A model generated the notes under the pieces. That model made no database searches, was not told where the DNA came from, and saw only the letters and a program-made list of their open reading frames with translations. This document shows positions 8,653-17,150 of a stretch of 64,000 bases of DNA, piece by piece. The stretch is taken from assembly GCF_023525255.1 (NCBI RefSeq), contig NZ_CP073355.1:496001-560000 (forward strand), given 5' to 3'. This DNA comes from Thermospira aquatica (GTDB lineage: Bacteria; Spirochaetota; Brevinematia; Brevinematales; Thermospiraceae). Made by a program: the position numbers and the translations under genes. Each line of letters begins with the position of its first letter. Positions within the stretch are counted from its first letter, which is position 1.

Positions 8653-9786
8653 ATGGTGAAAAGGTTTCTCTTTTTCCTCTTTCTTTTTCCCCTGGCATGG
8701 GCAACGGAGTGGAAGTTACGTATCCCCACAGACATCCTTGCCACAGGAGGCGCTGGTATTGCAGCCGATGATAAGACAGGGCTTCTTTTTATGAACCCTG
8801 CTGTCTATGCTATCCAGGCAAACCGACATTTTCTTCTGGGTTCCCTGGGAGGAGGAGCCAACTTTTCTCTCTTTGACCTTTATCAGGTATACAATCATCT
8901 CGCTACCAATAACAACGATATCGCTACCCTTACTCCTGATATGTGGCGATCCCTTGCCTCCCTTGGCCTTTATACTTCCCTCATTGGCCCCCTTTATCTC
9001 GGCTACATGGGAGACAGGATAGGCATTGTGCTGTTCAATGATTTCCGTATCTTTGTAAGACAAAAGGCTTCTCCTATTCTTCCCTATTTTGAATGGAAAA
9101 GTTACCTCGATATTGGACTCCAGATGGGGGTGGGGTTTAGTCTTCCTGATGTAAGTTTTCTTCCCCGACAATCACGGCTTTATGGGGGACTTTCAGTGAA
9201 ACTCATTAACCGCTTCCAGTATACTGATGATCGCCTATCGATTCTTGAGCTTATGGACAAGGTTAATAGCCTTTTTTCATTCCAGAGTGGATTCCTCATG
9301 GGGCAGGCTCTGGGTTCAGACTTGGGTCTTCTCTACAAGCAGGATAAATGGCGTGTAGGGCTCGTCATTCGTGATTGGTTCACCACAAGCTTTCAATGGG
9401 TGGCTTATGACGCTCGTTTTCAGGTAATTTCTAATAATGCCGGTATCACCACCTGGTGGCCTTCGGTAGATGTTGGTATAAGCTATCATCTGGGTAATAT
9501 CCTCTCCAGGTATCTTCTGGGTAATATCATCCTCTATGCTGATCTTGTGAATATCACCGATTGGAGAGAAAATGGCTGGTTAAAAACCCGCTTCGGTATC
9601 GAGGGAAGGATACTAGAGTTTATTATAGCAAGAGCAGGCCTTTACAAGGGATACCCCACGCTGGGAGTAGGTCTCGATCTTCCCCTGCTCAAAATCCATA
9701 TCACCTACTACACTGAAGAACTTGGAACCGTCCCCGGTGCTGCTCCTCTCCCCATTCTGACCGCTGAAACCCAACTCATCTTCTAA
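8653..9786 (+). CDS. Probable outer-membrane beta-barrel protein (PorV/FadL-like)
   Basis: 377 residues with a cleavable signal peptide (VKRFLFFLFLFPLAWA) followed by alternating aromatic/hydrophobic beta strands typical of barrels, ending in a hydrophobic strand with terminal Phe (ETQLIF). The early segment TGGAGIAADDKTGLLFMNPA resembles the start of PorV/FadL-type proteins, where a glycine-rich loop is followed by an N-P-A motif. The ATG at 8653 is preceded by AGGAGA and follows the lipoprotein gene by 6 bases, so the two are probably co-translated. Substrate or partner is unknown. Confidence 0.7.
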   Translation: MVKRFLFFLFLFPLAWATEWKLRIPTDILATGGAGIAADDKTGLLFMNPAVYAIQANRHFLLGSLGGGANFSLFDLYQVYNHLATNNNDIATLTPDMWRSLASLGLYTSLIGPLYLGYMGDRIGIVLFNDFRIFVRQKASPILPYFEWKSYLDIGLQMGVGFSLPDVSFLPRQSRLYGGLSVKLINRFQYTDDRLSILELMDKVNSLFSFQSGFLMGQALGSDLGLLYKQDKWRVGLVIRDWFTTSFQWVAYDARFQVISNNAGITTWWPSVDVGISYHLGNILSRYLLGNIILYADLVNITDWRENGWLKTRFGIEGRILEFIIARAGLYKGYPTLGVGLDLPLLKIHITYYTEELGTVPGAAPLPILTAETQLIF

Positions 9787-9814
9787 AAAGACTCTCTCAC
9801 CTTTTTTCATTTGC

Positions 9815-9843
9815 TTGACAGATTTTTTCTCTATACGTATACT
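9815..9843 (+). promoter_or_regulatory. Strong sigma-70-type promoter for panB
   Basis: Perfect -35 TTGACA (9815-9820), 17-base spacer, -10 TATACT (9838-9843), 28 bases before the panB ATG. Confidence 0.8.
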
Positions 9844-9871
9844 TAATGATACGATTTAGTGGGAGGTCCCT

Positions 9872-10666
9872 ATGGTAACCGCTGCCCGGATTCGCAGTTT
9901 AAAGGGCAAACGAAAAATCTCGATGCTTACCGCCTATGACTATTTGACTGCCCGTATCCTCGAAGCTGCTTCCATTGATATCATCCTCGTAGGGGATTCA
10001 ATGGGAACAACAGTTCTCGGCTATCCTACCACGATTCCTGTCTCCATGGATATCATGGTCCCCCATGTTGCTGCCGTCAAGCGGGGAGCTCCTCACACGA
10101 TGGTTGTCGCTGATATGCCTTTTCTCTCCTATGGTCTCTCCGAAGAAGAAGCTATTCGCAATGCAGGAAGGTTTCTCAAAGAGGGTAATGCCGATGCCAT
10201 AAAACTCGAAGGAGGGAGAGAAATCGTCCCCCTCATAGAAAAAATGGTCTCGCTCGGCATTCCTGTTATGGGCCATATAGGACTTCGTCCCCAACAGGTA
10301 CTCAAGGTGGGATACCAGATTGCCGGAAAAAACGACAAAGAGATCGAAGAACTCAGTGAAGACGCCAAAATCCTGGAAAACGCCGGGATCTTCAGTCTTG
10401 TTCTTGAAGACACTACCGAAGAGGCAGCAAGACTCATTACCGACATGCTTTCTATCCCAACGATTGGCATTGGCGCGGGGAGATACACTGATGGTCAGGT
10501 ACTCGTGATCACCGATATGCTGGGATACAACCCGGAAATCAACTACAAGCACAACAAAACCTACGTCAATCTCTACAATACGATTTTTAATGCGGCCGTT
10601 CAATACAAAGAAGAAGTAGAAAAGGGCCTCTTTCCTGCAGAAGAAAATGTTTTTCATCAGAAATAA
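9872..10666 (+). CDS. panB: 3-methyl-2-oxobutanoate hydroxymethyltransferase (ketopantoate synthesis)
   Basis: 264 residues, the normal PanB length. It transfers a hydroxymethyl group from methylene-tetrahydrofolate to 2-oxoisovalerate, the first committed step of pantothenate/CoA synthesis. Visible family signatures are ISMLTAYDYLTARILE, the metal/substrate segment ILVGDSMGTTVLGY, VVADMPFLSY, AIKLEGG, PVMGHIGLRPQ and IPTIGIGAG. The ATG at 9872 follows GGGAGG. It is followed 3 bases later by a DUF4130 gene. panC and panD are not in the window. Confidence 0.96.
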   Translation: MVTAARIRSLKGKRKISMLTAYDYLTARILEAASIDIILVGDSMGTTVLGYPTTIPVSMDIMVPHVAAVKRGAPHTMVVADMPFLSYGLSEEEAIRNAGRFLKEGNADAIKLEGGREIVPLIEKMVSLGIPVMGHIGLRPQQVLKVGYQIAGKNDKEIEELSEDAKILENAGIFSLVLEDTTEEAARLITDMLSIPTIGIGAGRYTDGQVLVITDMLGYNPEINYKHNKTYVNLYNTIFNAAVQYKEEVEKGLFPAEENVFHQK

Positions 10667-10669
10667 CCT

Positions 10670-11395
10670 ATGATAACCCATGATGGGAGTTTTACCGCAT
10701 TTTTTACCGCTTTTCTTGTTGCCCTATCCCGGGGAGAGGATTTTGGCCCCGAAGAGGGGGGACTTTTTGAAACGAAGAGTGTTTCCCCCGATGATAGGCT
10801 CGTTGAACAATGGCTTGCCAGAACAAAACAAGCCTACGGAAGTGAGGTAGTTTCTGATTTTTTAGCTCTCTTTTTTTCCGAAGAAAAAGACCGTGAAAGC
10901 CTTTTTCTTTCCTATGCAAAACTTCTTGAAAAAAAAGGAAAAACCATCCGTAATGCAAGGCAAGAACCCATTATCGCCAGGATAATGAAAATTCGAAGGG
11001 CATACTTTTTTGAAGTGCATCGTTTCCAGGGGCTTGTTCGATTTCGTGAAATCCAGGGATGGCTGTATGCCCCCATTGAACCAACCTACCATATCCTCCC
11101 CTATCTCTGGTCGCACTTCCATCGACGTCTTCCCCGAGAAAAATGGATTATTCACGATACAGGGAGGGATGTGGCCGTACTCTATGATGGTGAAATCCAT
11201 TGGACAAATGGATTCTCTCTGGATGGCACACTTGAAGAACTTGTCAGCGAAAGGGAAAAAGAGATTCAAGCACTCTGGAAAGGATTCTACCAGAGCATCG
11301 CCATCCCTGAACGAAAAAATCCCCGCCAACAGCGTCAGATGATGCCAAAAAAATACTGGAAATACCTCGTAGAAAAAGAAAACAACCCAGCATAA
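10670..11395 (+). CDS. DUF4130 / TIGR03915-type putative DNA repair protein
   Basis: 241 residues. The start THDGSFTAFFTAFLVAL and the C-terminal KNPRQQRQMMPKKYWKYL match the layout of the DUF4130 family, as do the central RFREIQG and LPREKWIIHDTGRDVAVLYDG segments. Members usually sit next to a radical-SAM partner in a proposed DNA modification or repair pair. No such partner is adjacent here. The start at 10670 is 3 bases after the panB stop, without a strong ribosome site, so expression is probably coupled to panB. Function is assigned by family only. Confidence 0.75.
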   Translation: MITHDGSFTAFFTAFLVALSRGEDFGPEEGGLFETKSVSPDDRLVEQWLARTKQAYGSEVVSDFLALFFSEEKDRESLFLSYAKLLEKKGKTIRNARQEPIIARIMKIRRAYFFEVHRFQGLVRFREIQGWLYAPIEPTYHILPYLWSHFHRRLPREKWIIHDTGRDVAVLYDGEIHWTNGFSLDGTLEELVSEREKEIQALWKGFYQSIAIPERKNPRQQRQMMPKKYWKYLVEKENNPA

Positions 11396-11538
11396 AAAAT
11401 TTCCACCTTTCTCCATGCAAGGTTTGCGATCAAGACTCTTCCTCATATTTTCTCAAAAAATTCTTTTTTTGCATCTTTTGATATCCTTTTTGCCTTATTA
11501 AAATGAAACGACAAAATACTTACCACAAGGAGGAAAGT

Positions 11539-11997
11539 ATGAGAAGAACCGTATGGATCATGGTGTTGTCCGGTATAGCCGGGGTTTCGATGTTGTTCGG
11601 CTGGGGACCTGCTGGTGTCCAGGGAGCAAGAAGTTCCGTGAATTACGGTCCAAGAATGGGGATGAGAGGTATAGGCATGATTACCAATCTCTCCCAGGAC
11701 CAGAAGGATAAGATCTTTGCTATCCAGCAGAATCTCGAAAAAGATATTGCTTCCCTGCAGACTGAAGCCAATCAGATCCGCTACGATCTGCACAAAGTGC
11801 TGACGGCTACCAACGTGGACGAAAAGAAAGCAAAAGACCTCCACGCCAAGCTTCAGTCCATCCAGCAAAAGATAGCTGATCGTCGCTTTCAGGCAGAACT
11901 GGATATGCTTAAAGTCCTCACCCCCGAACAACGACAGCAACTCCAGAATCTCCCCGCACCAAACAGGGGAAGAGGCGGCAGAATGGGCAAGTGGTAA
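11539..11997 (+). CDS. Spy/CpxP-like (LTXXQ) periplasmic protein
   Basis: 152 residues from the ATG at 11539, chosen because AAGGAGG lies just upstream. It has an N-terminal signal peptide (RRTVWIMVLSGIAGVSMLFG). The mature protein is a helical, charged region with the paired LTXXQ-type motifs LSQDQKDKIFAIQQNLEKDI and LKVLTPEQRQQLQNL. Spy/CpxP proteins are small periplasmic ATP-independent chaperones or envelope-stress sensors; the role here is inferred. A Gly/Arg/Met-rich tail ends the protein. It is a single-gene unit ending in a strong terminator. Confidence 0.75.
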   Translation: MRRTVWIMVLSGIAGVSMLFGWGPAGVQGARSSVNYGPRMGMRGIGMITNLSQDQKDKIFAIQQNLEKDIASLQTEANQIRYDLHKVLTATNVDEKKAKDLHAKLQSIQQKIADRRFQAELDMLKVLTPEQRQQLQNLPAPNRGRGGRMGKW

Positions 11998-12028
11998 AGC
12001 ACCACCAAACACCAAACCTCCTTACATA

Positions 12029-12062
12029 AAGCCTGGTCAGTCTCCTGACCAGGCTTTTTTTT
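12029..12062 (+). terminator. Rho-independent terminator after the Spy-like gene
   Basis: A perfect 12-bp stem, AAGCCTGGTCAG / CTGACCAGGCTT, with loop TCTC, runs into eight T. Confidence 0.93.
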
Positions 12063-12075
12063 AAAAAAACAAAAG

Positions 12076-12104
12076 TTGAAACTTTTTCTTTTTTTAGCTA
12101 TAAT
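12076..12104 (+). promoter_or_regulatory. Sigma-70-type promoter for the thioredoxin-like/exbD/tonB operon
   Basis: TTGAAA (12076-12081), 17-base spacer, TATAAT (12099-12104). The leader to the first ATG is about 80 bases. Confidence 0.75.
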
Positions 12105-12188
12105 AAAACAGTACGAGAGAAAATCCCCTCTGGAGACTCTCCATCTTTTGGTCGATACAATCAAAAAGAAACAAGCAAGGAGGGTTGA

Positions 12189-12581
12189 ATGCTACGGATA
12201 CACCCCTTACCACAAAATGAAGTTTATCATGCTCTTGAGCATCGAGAGTTTTCTCCAGCGATTACTTCAGGCCCTTCGGCTGTGGTTTTGTCACAGGACT
12301 GGTGTCCGGACTGGCTTGCCATGGAAAAGTGGCTAGAGGCCTGGAAAGATTCCAAGAGAGTAGAACAAGAGATCGATATTTACATCTACCTCTACAACAG
12401 AGAACCCGAGTTTGTAAGATTTCTTGCTCTAAAGGAAAACGTCTGGAATAATTATCTCATCCCGTATGTCCGATACTACTGTGGAAACCATCTCATCGCC
12501 GAAAGCAATTACGTTACCCCCGAAGGATTTCTCAAAAGATTTGAAAACGAGCGATGTACACAACTCAAGGAGAATGTATGA
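12189..12581 (+). CDS. Thioredoxin-fold-like protein with a single cysteine (WCPDW)
   Basis: 130 residues, not closely matched to a named family. The order of elements resembles thioredoxin: AVVLSQDWCPDW (strand and active-site turn, with the second cysteine replaced by Trp), a helix, IDIYIYLYN, then a likely cis-proline strand IPYVRYYCGNHLIAESNYVT and a last helix. One CPxC cysteine is missing, so a normal disulfide reductase role is unlikely; a glutaredoxin-like or structural role is possible. GGAGGG precedes the ATG at 12189. It overlaps exbD by 4 bases (ATGA), a tight coupling to energy-transduction genes. Fold assignment is moderate. Confidence 0.6.
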   Translation: MLRIHPLPQNEVYHALEHREFSPAITSGPSAVVLSQDWCPDWLAMEKWLEAWKDSKRVEQEIDIYIYLYNREPEFVRFLALKENVWNNYLIPYVRYYCGNHLIAESNYVTPEGFLKRFENERCTQLKENV

Positions 12582-12982
12582 GATTCCGAAGAAACGCAAA
12601 ATTTATCAGTGAAATCAATATGACACCGGTGATTGATATTGTCTTTCAGCTTTTAACCTTTTTTATGCTTACCTCTACCTTTATCAAAAGCTCAGCCATC
12701 AACGTCGACCTCCCCAGCAGCAAAACCTCTGACGCTCAGCCCGTGAGAGAAGTGGTGGTTGTCCTCTACAAAGATGGTCGCATCACCGTAAATAACCAAC
12801 CTGTCCAGAAAAATGCTATCACCTCCTTCATCTCAAAATATGCCCAGCAAGACAGCGAGCTCGTGGTAACTGTCCAGGGAGACAAGCGTGTGGATTACGG
12901 TCTTTTGATCGAAGTGATGGATGCTGTTCGCCAGGCAGGTGTCAAACGTCTCAGTCTGGCCACCATCTACAAAGAGGATTAA
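12578..12982 (+). CDS. exbD: ExbD/TolR family biopolymer transport protein
   Basis: 134 residues from the ATG at 12578, preceded by AAGGAGAATGT. One N-terminal membrane helix carries the conserved proton-path aspartate in NMTPVIDIVFQLLTFFMLTS. A periplasmic domain follows (DGRITVNNQPV ... ELVVTVQGDKRVDYGLLIEVMDAVRQAG). ExbD works with ExbB to energise TonB, or TolR with TolQ to energise TolA, using the proton gradient. The gene directly precedes tonB with a 1-base gap, which favours ExbD over TolR. An ExbB/TolQ gene is absent from the operon and from the window. Confidence 0.88.
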   Translation: MRFRRNAKFISEINMTPVIDIVFQLLTFFMLTSTFIKSSAINVDLPSSKTSDAQPVREVVVVLYKDGRITVNNQPVQKNAITSFISKYAQQDSELVVTVQGDKRVDYGLLIEVMDAVRQAGVKRLSLATIYKED

Positions 12983-12983
12983 C

Positions 12984-13781
12984 ATGAAAGCCTCACTTCC
13001 TGAACCCATCTCCTTTCGGCAAAGCCTGGTTGCGTCGATCATCCTTCACCTGATTCTTCTTTTGATTGTGAGTCTTCTTCTCACCAAGTCTCCTTTTAAA
13101 CAGGAGATTGAACCAATCATTGTCACTATAGAGGCTCCATCGGCGATGGCCGAAGGTGCAGAGGCAAGTCCCGCTCCTCCTGTCTCCACCAGTCAACCCA
13201 CCGTTGCCCCCCCGTCACAAAAGACTCCCGCCCCACAAAAAGAAGAAGCCAAGAAAGTACTCGAACAAGCAAAAGAAAAAATAAAAAAAACCACCACCAC
13301 CTCAAAACCTGTCCCTTCTTCAACGCCAACCTCGACACAGGAAACCCCAACCACCCAGTCTTCTCAAAACGTAGAGAGTGAAGACGATATCCTCGCAAAA
13401 AGCATAGAAAAAGCCCTCCAGAGTACAGGGAAAAAAGCTACCGGCACCTCCACCTCTTCAGGAAGTGGGCAGCAGGGAACCGGCTCTGATCCCCTTGGTG
13501 ATGCTGCCTGGAAATCCAGACCACGAAAAACCATCTTCTTCCCTGATATTGCCTCCAAGATTCGAGAAAAGGTTTCCAATCCCCTCATGGGGTACACTGT
13601 CACGGCGAAAATTGTTTTTGACAATCAGGGACTTGCCATCCGTGTGGAAATCATACGCTCCTCAGGAGATCCCTTAATTGATAGCATTTTTCTCTCAGAG
13701 CTCAAAAAAATCCGCGTGGAATCTATTTCCGAGGATAGACTTGATGAGATTACCAAAACCTTTAAGGTTAGTGTGCGTTAA
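12984..13781 (+). CDS. tonB: TonB-like energy transducer
   Basis: 265 residues from the ATG at 12984. It has a cytoplasmic start, one membrane anchor (LVASIILHLILLLIVSLLL, about 15-35), and a long Pro/Thr/Ser/Lys-rich periplasm-spanning linker (about 50-165). The C-terminal TonB-type domain (about 185-265) contains TVTAKIVFDNQGLAIRVEII and RSSGDPLIDSIF. TonB couples the ExbBD proton motor to outer-membrane transporters. No TonB-dependent receptor is seen in the window. It immediately follows exbD. Confidence 0.82.
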   Translation: MKASLPEPISFRQSLVASIILHLILLLIVSLLLTKSPFKQEIEPIIVTIEAPSAMAEGAEASPAPPVSTSQPTVAPPSQKTPAPQKEEAKKVLEQAKEKIKKTTTTSKPVPSSTPTSTQETPTTQSSQNVESEDDILAKSIEKALQSTGKKATGTSTSSGSGQQGTGSDPLGDAAWKSRPRKTIFFPDIASKIREKVSNPLMGYTVTAKIVFDNQGLAIRVEIIRSSGDPLIDSIFLSELKKIRVESISEDRLDEITKTFKVSVR

Positions 13782-13829
13782 AATATCCGAAACATAACCA
13801 TTTGAGAAAAACAGAAGGATACCTCAATC

Positions 13830-14288
13830 ATGTTTCATCTGATACGAAAATACTCCAATCGCAAGCTCTACGACATCGCCACTCGCTCTTTTATCAAACA
13901 AGAGGATCTGATCATGCTCCTCATCCAGGGCGAAGAGGTTCGTATCGAAGACAGTGATACCCATGTGGACATCACCTCTCTTGAAATCCAGAAAGCCCTC
14001 GTCCGTTTTCCTGAACTTCAAAAACTTTATGTTTCTAAAAAACTCTTCCTTCAATCCTCTCAGCCATCTCCTGATACAGAACTTGAGACAGCCACACCCA
14101 ACGGAGAGGGATATGTTCCTGCCGAGATTCGTCTTCTCTACAAGTCTCTTGAATACCTCACTGCCTCACTACGAATCCTTGCCAGCGAACCCGTTTACAA
14201 TACAGCCCTCCATGCAGATCTGGTGGAGAATTTCCTCTTCATCGAAAAGCGCCTCAGAAAACTCAAAAAAAAACATAAGCTTATTTAG
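13830..14288 (+). CDS. PhaR-N-type (PHB/PHA synthesis regulator DNA-binding domain) protein
   Basis: 152 residues. The N terminus LIRKYSNRKLYDIATRSFI followed by DLIMLLIQGEEVRIEDSDT and DITSLEIQ matches the polyhydroxyalkanoate synthesis regulator DNA-binding domain. The C-terminal half is helical and charged, ending in a Lys-rich tail. In other bacteria this domain controls granule-associated genes, but no PHA synthase is nearby, so the target is unknown. The ATG at 13830 follows AAGGA. The next gene begins 3 bases after the stop. Confidence 0.75.
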   Translation: MFHLIRKYSNRKLYDIATRSFIKQEDLIMLLIQGEEVRIEDSDTHVDITSLEIQKALVRFPELQKLYVSKKLFLQSSQPSPDTELETATPNGEGYVPAEIRLLYKSLEYLTASLRILASEPVYNTALHADLVENFLFIEKRLRKLKKKHKLI

Positions 14289-14291
14289 GTT

Positions 14292-15281
14292 ATGGAAATA
14301 CGACTGGCAAAACCAGACGAAACAAACGAACTCATCGAAATGTGTCGATGGTTTACCACTTCTCCCTTTCAATTTGATGATCGCCTTGAAGGGGTTTCGA
14401 GTGGATTTGAGCCCATCTTCGCAAAAAATATGCTTCTCTCACCATCAACCATAACCTACGTCGCTACCGAAAGCCAGAAAATTTTAGGGTTTATTGCCTT
14501 TCATCCCTTGAGTCCTATCTCAGAACATGCCGGAAAACGTATTGCCAACATTCTTCTCCTTGTGGTCAGACCCGAAAACCAAAACCAGGGTATAGGAGGG
14601 AGTCTTGTTGACAGGGCTCTCTCCCATCTTTCCAATCTCCAGGTAGACATAGTAACGGTAGGCACAGACCTCTATAACATCCCCGCCCTTCAGGTTTATA
14701 CTTCCAGAGGATTTTATCCCCGCCTTGTGTGGCACATTTTCCGTTATTACGATCTTTTACCAAAAGACAAAAAAGAACTTCCCTCTCAAACAACCTCTCT
14801 CTCGGCCAATATTCGTCCCCTCTCCCTCAACGAGATTCAACCATTTGAAGAAAGTTTTTCCCGTCCTCTCTCACTCTTACGTGACAAATACGTACATAAA
14901 TCCTCACTCCGAAAATACCTTATCGAAAAATGGAAATCCCAGATAAACCAGGCCAAACTCTTTTGCCTCGGCTATTGTATTAACGATCGCCCCATTGCCC
15001 TCATCACCATCCAGCAAGATACGCTCAGTGAACAAACACTCAAAACAGAAAAACCTGTTTACCGTATTCTTGATGTGCTTACCCTGCCCAGTACTGAGCT
15101 CTCCATCCTGAGGAGTCTTCTTCAAGAGATGACTGTCCGTTTCTCCGCAAGCCTCCTCGAGATATGGATAGACGCTACGGAGAATCTTCTGATCCAGACC
15201 ATCGAGGATGCCGGTTTTCGTCTCGCCTACAGCGGCATCAACCTCCACGCGTACCCTGTACCACCTACAAAAGAACCCTGA
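14292..15281 (+). CDS. GNAT-family N-acetyltransferase, probably two-domain
   Basis: 329 residues. The N-terminal half is a GNAT domain. Its acetyl-CoA-binding motif A is LLLVVRPENQNQGIGGSLVD, and motif B is near NIPALQVYTSRGFYP. The C-terminal half (about 180-320) has a similar secondary-structure order (PIALITIQQDTL ... RILDVLTLP ... IEDAGFRLAYSGINLH) but no clear acetyl-CoA loop, so it may be a degenerate second GNAT domain. The substrate cannot be told. Its last 17 bases overlap the convergent gene on the minus strand. Confidence 0.78.
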   Translation: MEIRLAKPDETNELIEMCRWFTTSPFQFDDRLEGVSSGFEPIFAKNMLLSPSTITYVATESQKILGFIAFHPLSPISEHAGKRIANILLLVVRPENQNQGIGGSLVDRALSHLSNLQVDIVTVGTDLYNIPALQVYTSRGFYPRLVWHIFRYYDLLPKDKKELPSQTTSLSANIRPLSLNEIQPFEESFSRPLSLLRDKYVHKSSLRKYLIEKWKSQINQAKLFCLGYCINDRPIALITIQQDTLSEQTLKTEKPVYRILDVLTLPSTELSILRSLLQEMTVRFSASLLEIWIDATENLLIQTIEDAGFRLAYSGINLHAYPVPPTKEP

Positions 15282-15915
15282 TAGCTCCTCCTATCCTCAA
15301 ACCCCGCAGAAGAAATTGTAATCTCTTTTCTTCCTCATAGGAATCAAGAGTCCCACCATGAAATTCCTTCCAATACAAGTGGACATCCCCCTCTCCCCCA
15401 AGATCCATCCATCCTCCCACAAATCCAACACGAAACCGTCGCCACTGATAGCCTGTGGAGAGAGAAACTCCCCATCCCATGAGTCCTACCCCATTCCCCG
15501 AAGCCCTCTCCACCACCACAGGAGATCCCCAACCCTCATCGAGAAAAAAACGCCGCATCTCAGACTCTCGCAACTCCAGATCAAAGAGATACCCCCATCC
15601 TCCCATCACACGCAAAGCCGTCTCCCACTGTGCCACTCGCATTTCCCAGCCCACTGTCAGCATCCCTGCCACCATATCTCCAGAAAAAACCGGTCTCACC
15701 TCATACCTACCCTGCACACCAATGCCAAATATTCGGTAGTACATGCCTCCCAACTCCCAGAACAGCCCGGAAAAAAGCTTCGACTCCTGCCACGCAGAAA
15801 ATTCAAGCGAAGGTAATCCTCCCTCCGGTACGAAAAAACACGCCTCTCCTCCCAACGAGAGACCATATATTCCACTCGCAAGTATCACTCCTACAACGAT
15901 TGTGCGAATTCTCAT
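15265..15915 (-). CDS. Exported protein of unknown function, beta-barrel-like
   Basis: 216 residues from the ATG at 15915, which overlaps the flippase stop as ATGA and follows a GGAG. A signal peptide (RIRTIVVGVILASGIYGLSLGG) is followed by amphipathic, Gly/Trp/aromatic-rich strands (LFWELGGMYYRIFGIGVQG, MAQWETALRVMGGWGYLFD-like, GWGVSLSTGYQWRRFRVGFV). The end is RIGGAIRVLL rather than a terminal Phe. No named family is recognised; a small outer-membrane barrel is the best guess. It is the last gene of a uvrD-flippase-this gene operon. Confidence 0.65.
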   Translation of the reverse strand: MRIRTIVVGVILASGIYGLSLGGEACFFVPEGGLPSLEFSAWQESKLFSGLFWELGGMYYRIFGIGVQGRYEVRPVFSGDMVAGMLTVGWEMRVAQWETALRVMGGWGYLFDLELRESEMRRFFLDEGWGSPVVVERASGNGVGLMGWGVSLSTGYQWRRFRVGFVGGWMDLGGEGDVHLYWKEFHGGTLDSYEEEKRLQFLLRGLRIGGAIRVLL

Positions 15916-17150
15916 GCTCTTCTCCTCTGCCACAGTATCTCCACAACAAAACAAAACAACAGCCCGTATCCCACACCACCAACAATCAAAAGCGCCTGGG
16001 AAATCGACTCATGCCACACACTAAAGAGAACTCCCTGGGCTATAACCCCCAACCCAATAAGAGCACCATACACAAGACTTTTGTGAACAGTATAAAAACT
16101 CACCAAAAACGAAATAAGGGCATAAGGAATAAACCAGAAGGTATAAGGAGCCAGATACTCCTTCAAACCCGGATAGTTCCCTCCCAGAAACCCCTCCGCT
16201 ATAAGAGAGCGAAAAATCCACACACACCCTGTGTATCCAAGCAGTATCACTACCAGCACACCAAGTCCCCACAAAGTCAAAAGATGGGATCGTTCTTTTC
16301 GCTTTGCCATCACAGGAAGAAAAACCGTCGTAAAAGCCGACGCAAGAAAAAAAGACGCCCTCGCGATAAGGCCAGCCATCGCATACGTTCCCACAACCGC
16401 CTGATTGAGAAAAAACGACCTCACAAGAAGCACATCAAACGACGAAAGAACCATGTACGCTCCCCCTGAAACCATACTTACCACAAACGATTTCCAGAAA
16501 TGCTGGTACCTACCACATCCTGTGTTCGGCAATTCCCTATACCACTGCCAGAGCATCCATCCATACACAAACGCTGCCAACACCATCGGGACCAAATAGG
16601 CAAACATCAGAGAAAAGGCCGTTTTCCACTTCAGAGCAAGCACTATCCCCAAACCCAATTTCATCAACGTTGTCACCGTTGTCACCCAAAAAAGAAGAAG
16701 AAACTCATGCTGAAACTGCAAAACGGCATAGAAAAAAATCTGCACATAATTGACAAGGACAATCACAAAAAGCACCATAAGCACGGCCTTATCTGGCAGT
16801 TTCAACCAGACCTGAAGAAGCGGTATAGCCAGAAAAAGCACAATCTCAAGTACCACCAGTATCTTCATCAAACTCATAAATAAAAAACGAATAAAAGATC
16901 GAATTCCTTGAGGATTTTCTCGAAAGATCTCCCCTAACGACTGGTTCATAAAGAGCTGGAGCCCCATCACCGGCATCGAAAGCAAGGAAAAAAGGGACCC
17001 CATCAACGGACTCAATACCCCATATTCGACGGGCCCAATCAACTTCCCCACCACCATATTAAAAACAAAATTGATACCTCCTGTTACAAAGGTCGCCACC
17101 GTCATAAGCCCGGTATACGCTACCACCTCTCGACGTTTCAACTCTCTCAT
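15912..17150 (-). CDS. Polysaccharide flippase-like membrane protein (MOP superfamily, Wzx-type)
   Basis: 412 residues with about twelve hydrophobic segments. The N terminus (VVAYTGLMTVATFVTGGINF, GKLIGPVEYGVLSPLMG) is typical of polysaccharide/oligosaccharide transporters of the MOP superfamily, which move lipid-linked sugars across the inner membrane. No glycosyltransferase operon surrounds it; the only glycosyltransferase in the window is at 59982-61181. Its ATG at 17150 overlaps the uvrD stop as ATGA. The substrate is unknown, and a MATE-type exporter is a less likely alternative. Confidence 0.78.
   Translation of the reverse strand: MRELKRREVVAYTGLMTVATFVTGGINFVFNMVVGKLIGPVEYGVLSPLMGSLFSLLSMPVMGLQLFMNQSLGEIFRENPQGIRSFIRFLFMSLMKILVVLEIVLFLAIPLLQVWLKLPDKAVLMVLFVIVLVNYVQIFFYAVLQFQHEFLLLFWVTTVTTLMKLGLGIVLALKWKTAFSLMFAYLVPMVLAAFVYGWMLWQWYRELPNTGCGRYQHFWKSFVVSMVSGGAYMVLSSFDVLLVRSFFLNQAVVGTYAMAGLIARASFFLASAFTTVFLPVMAKRKERSHLLTLWGLGVLVVILLGYTGCVWIFRSLIAEGFLGGNYPGLKEYLAPYTFWFIPYALISFLVSFYTVHKSLVYGALIGLGVIAQGVLFSVWHESISQALLIVGGVGYGLLFCFVVEILWQRRRA

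Noticed and set aside
14725-14745. Sigma-54 (-24/-12) promoter-like TGGCAC sequences
   Set aside because: Isolated TGGCAC occurs here inside a coding region and near 19491, but without a TTGC at the required spacing. I found no convincing sigma-54 promoter in the window.
15358-16469. Long plus-strand open frames opposite the small barrel and flippase genes
   Set aside because: They are His/Pro/Ser- or Lys/Arg-rich shadows antisense to genes with clear signal peptide, membrane and coupling features, and lack ribosome sites.
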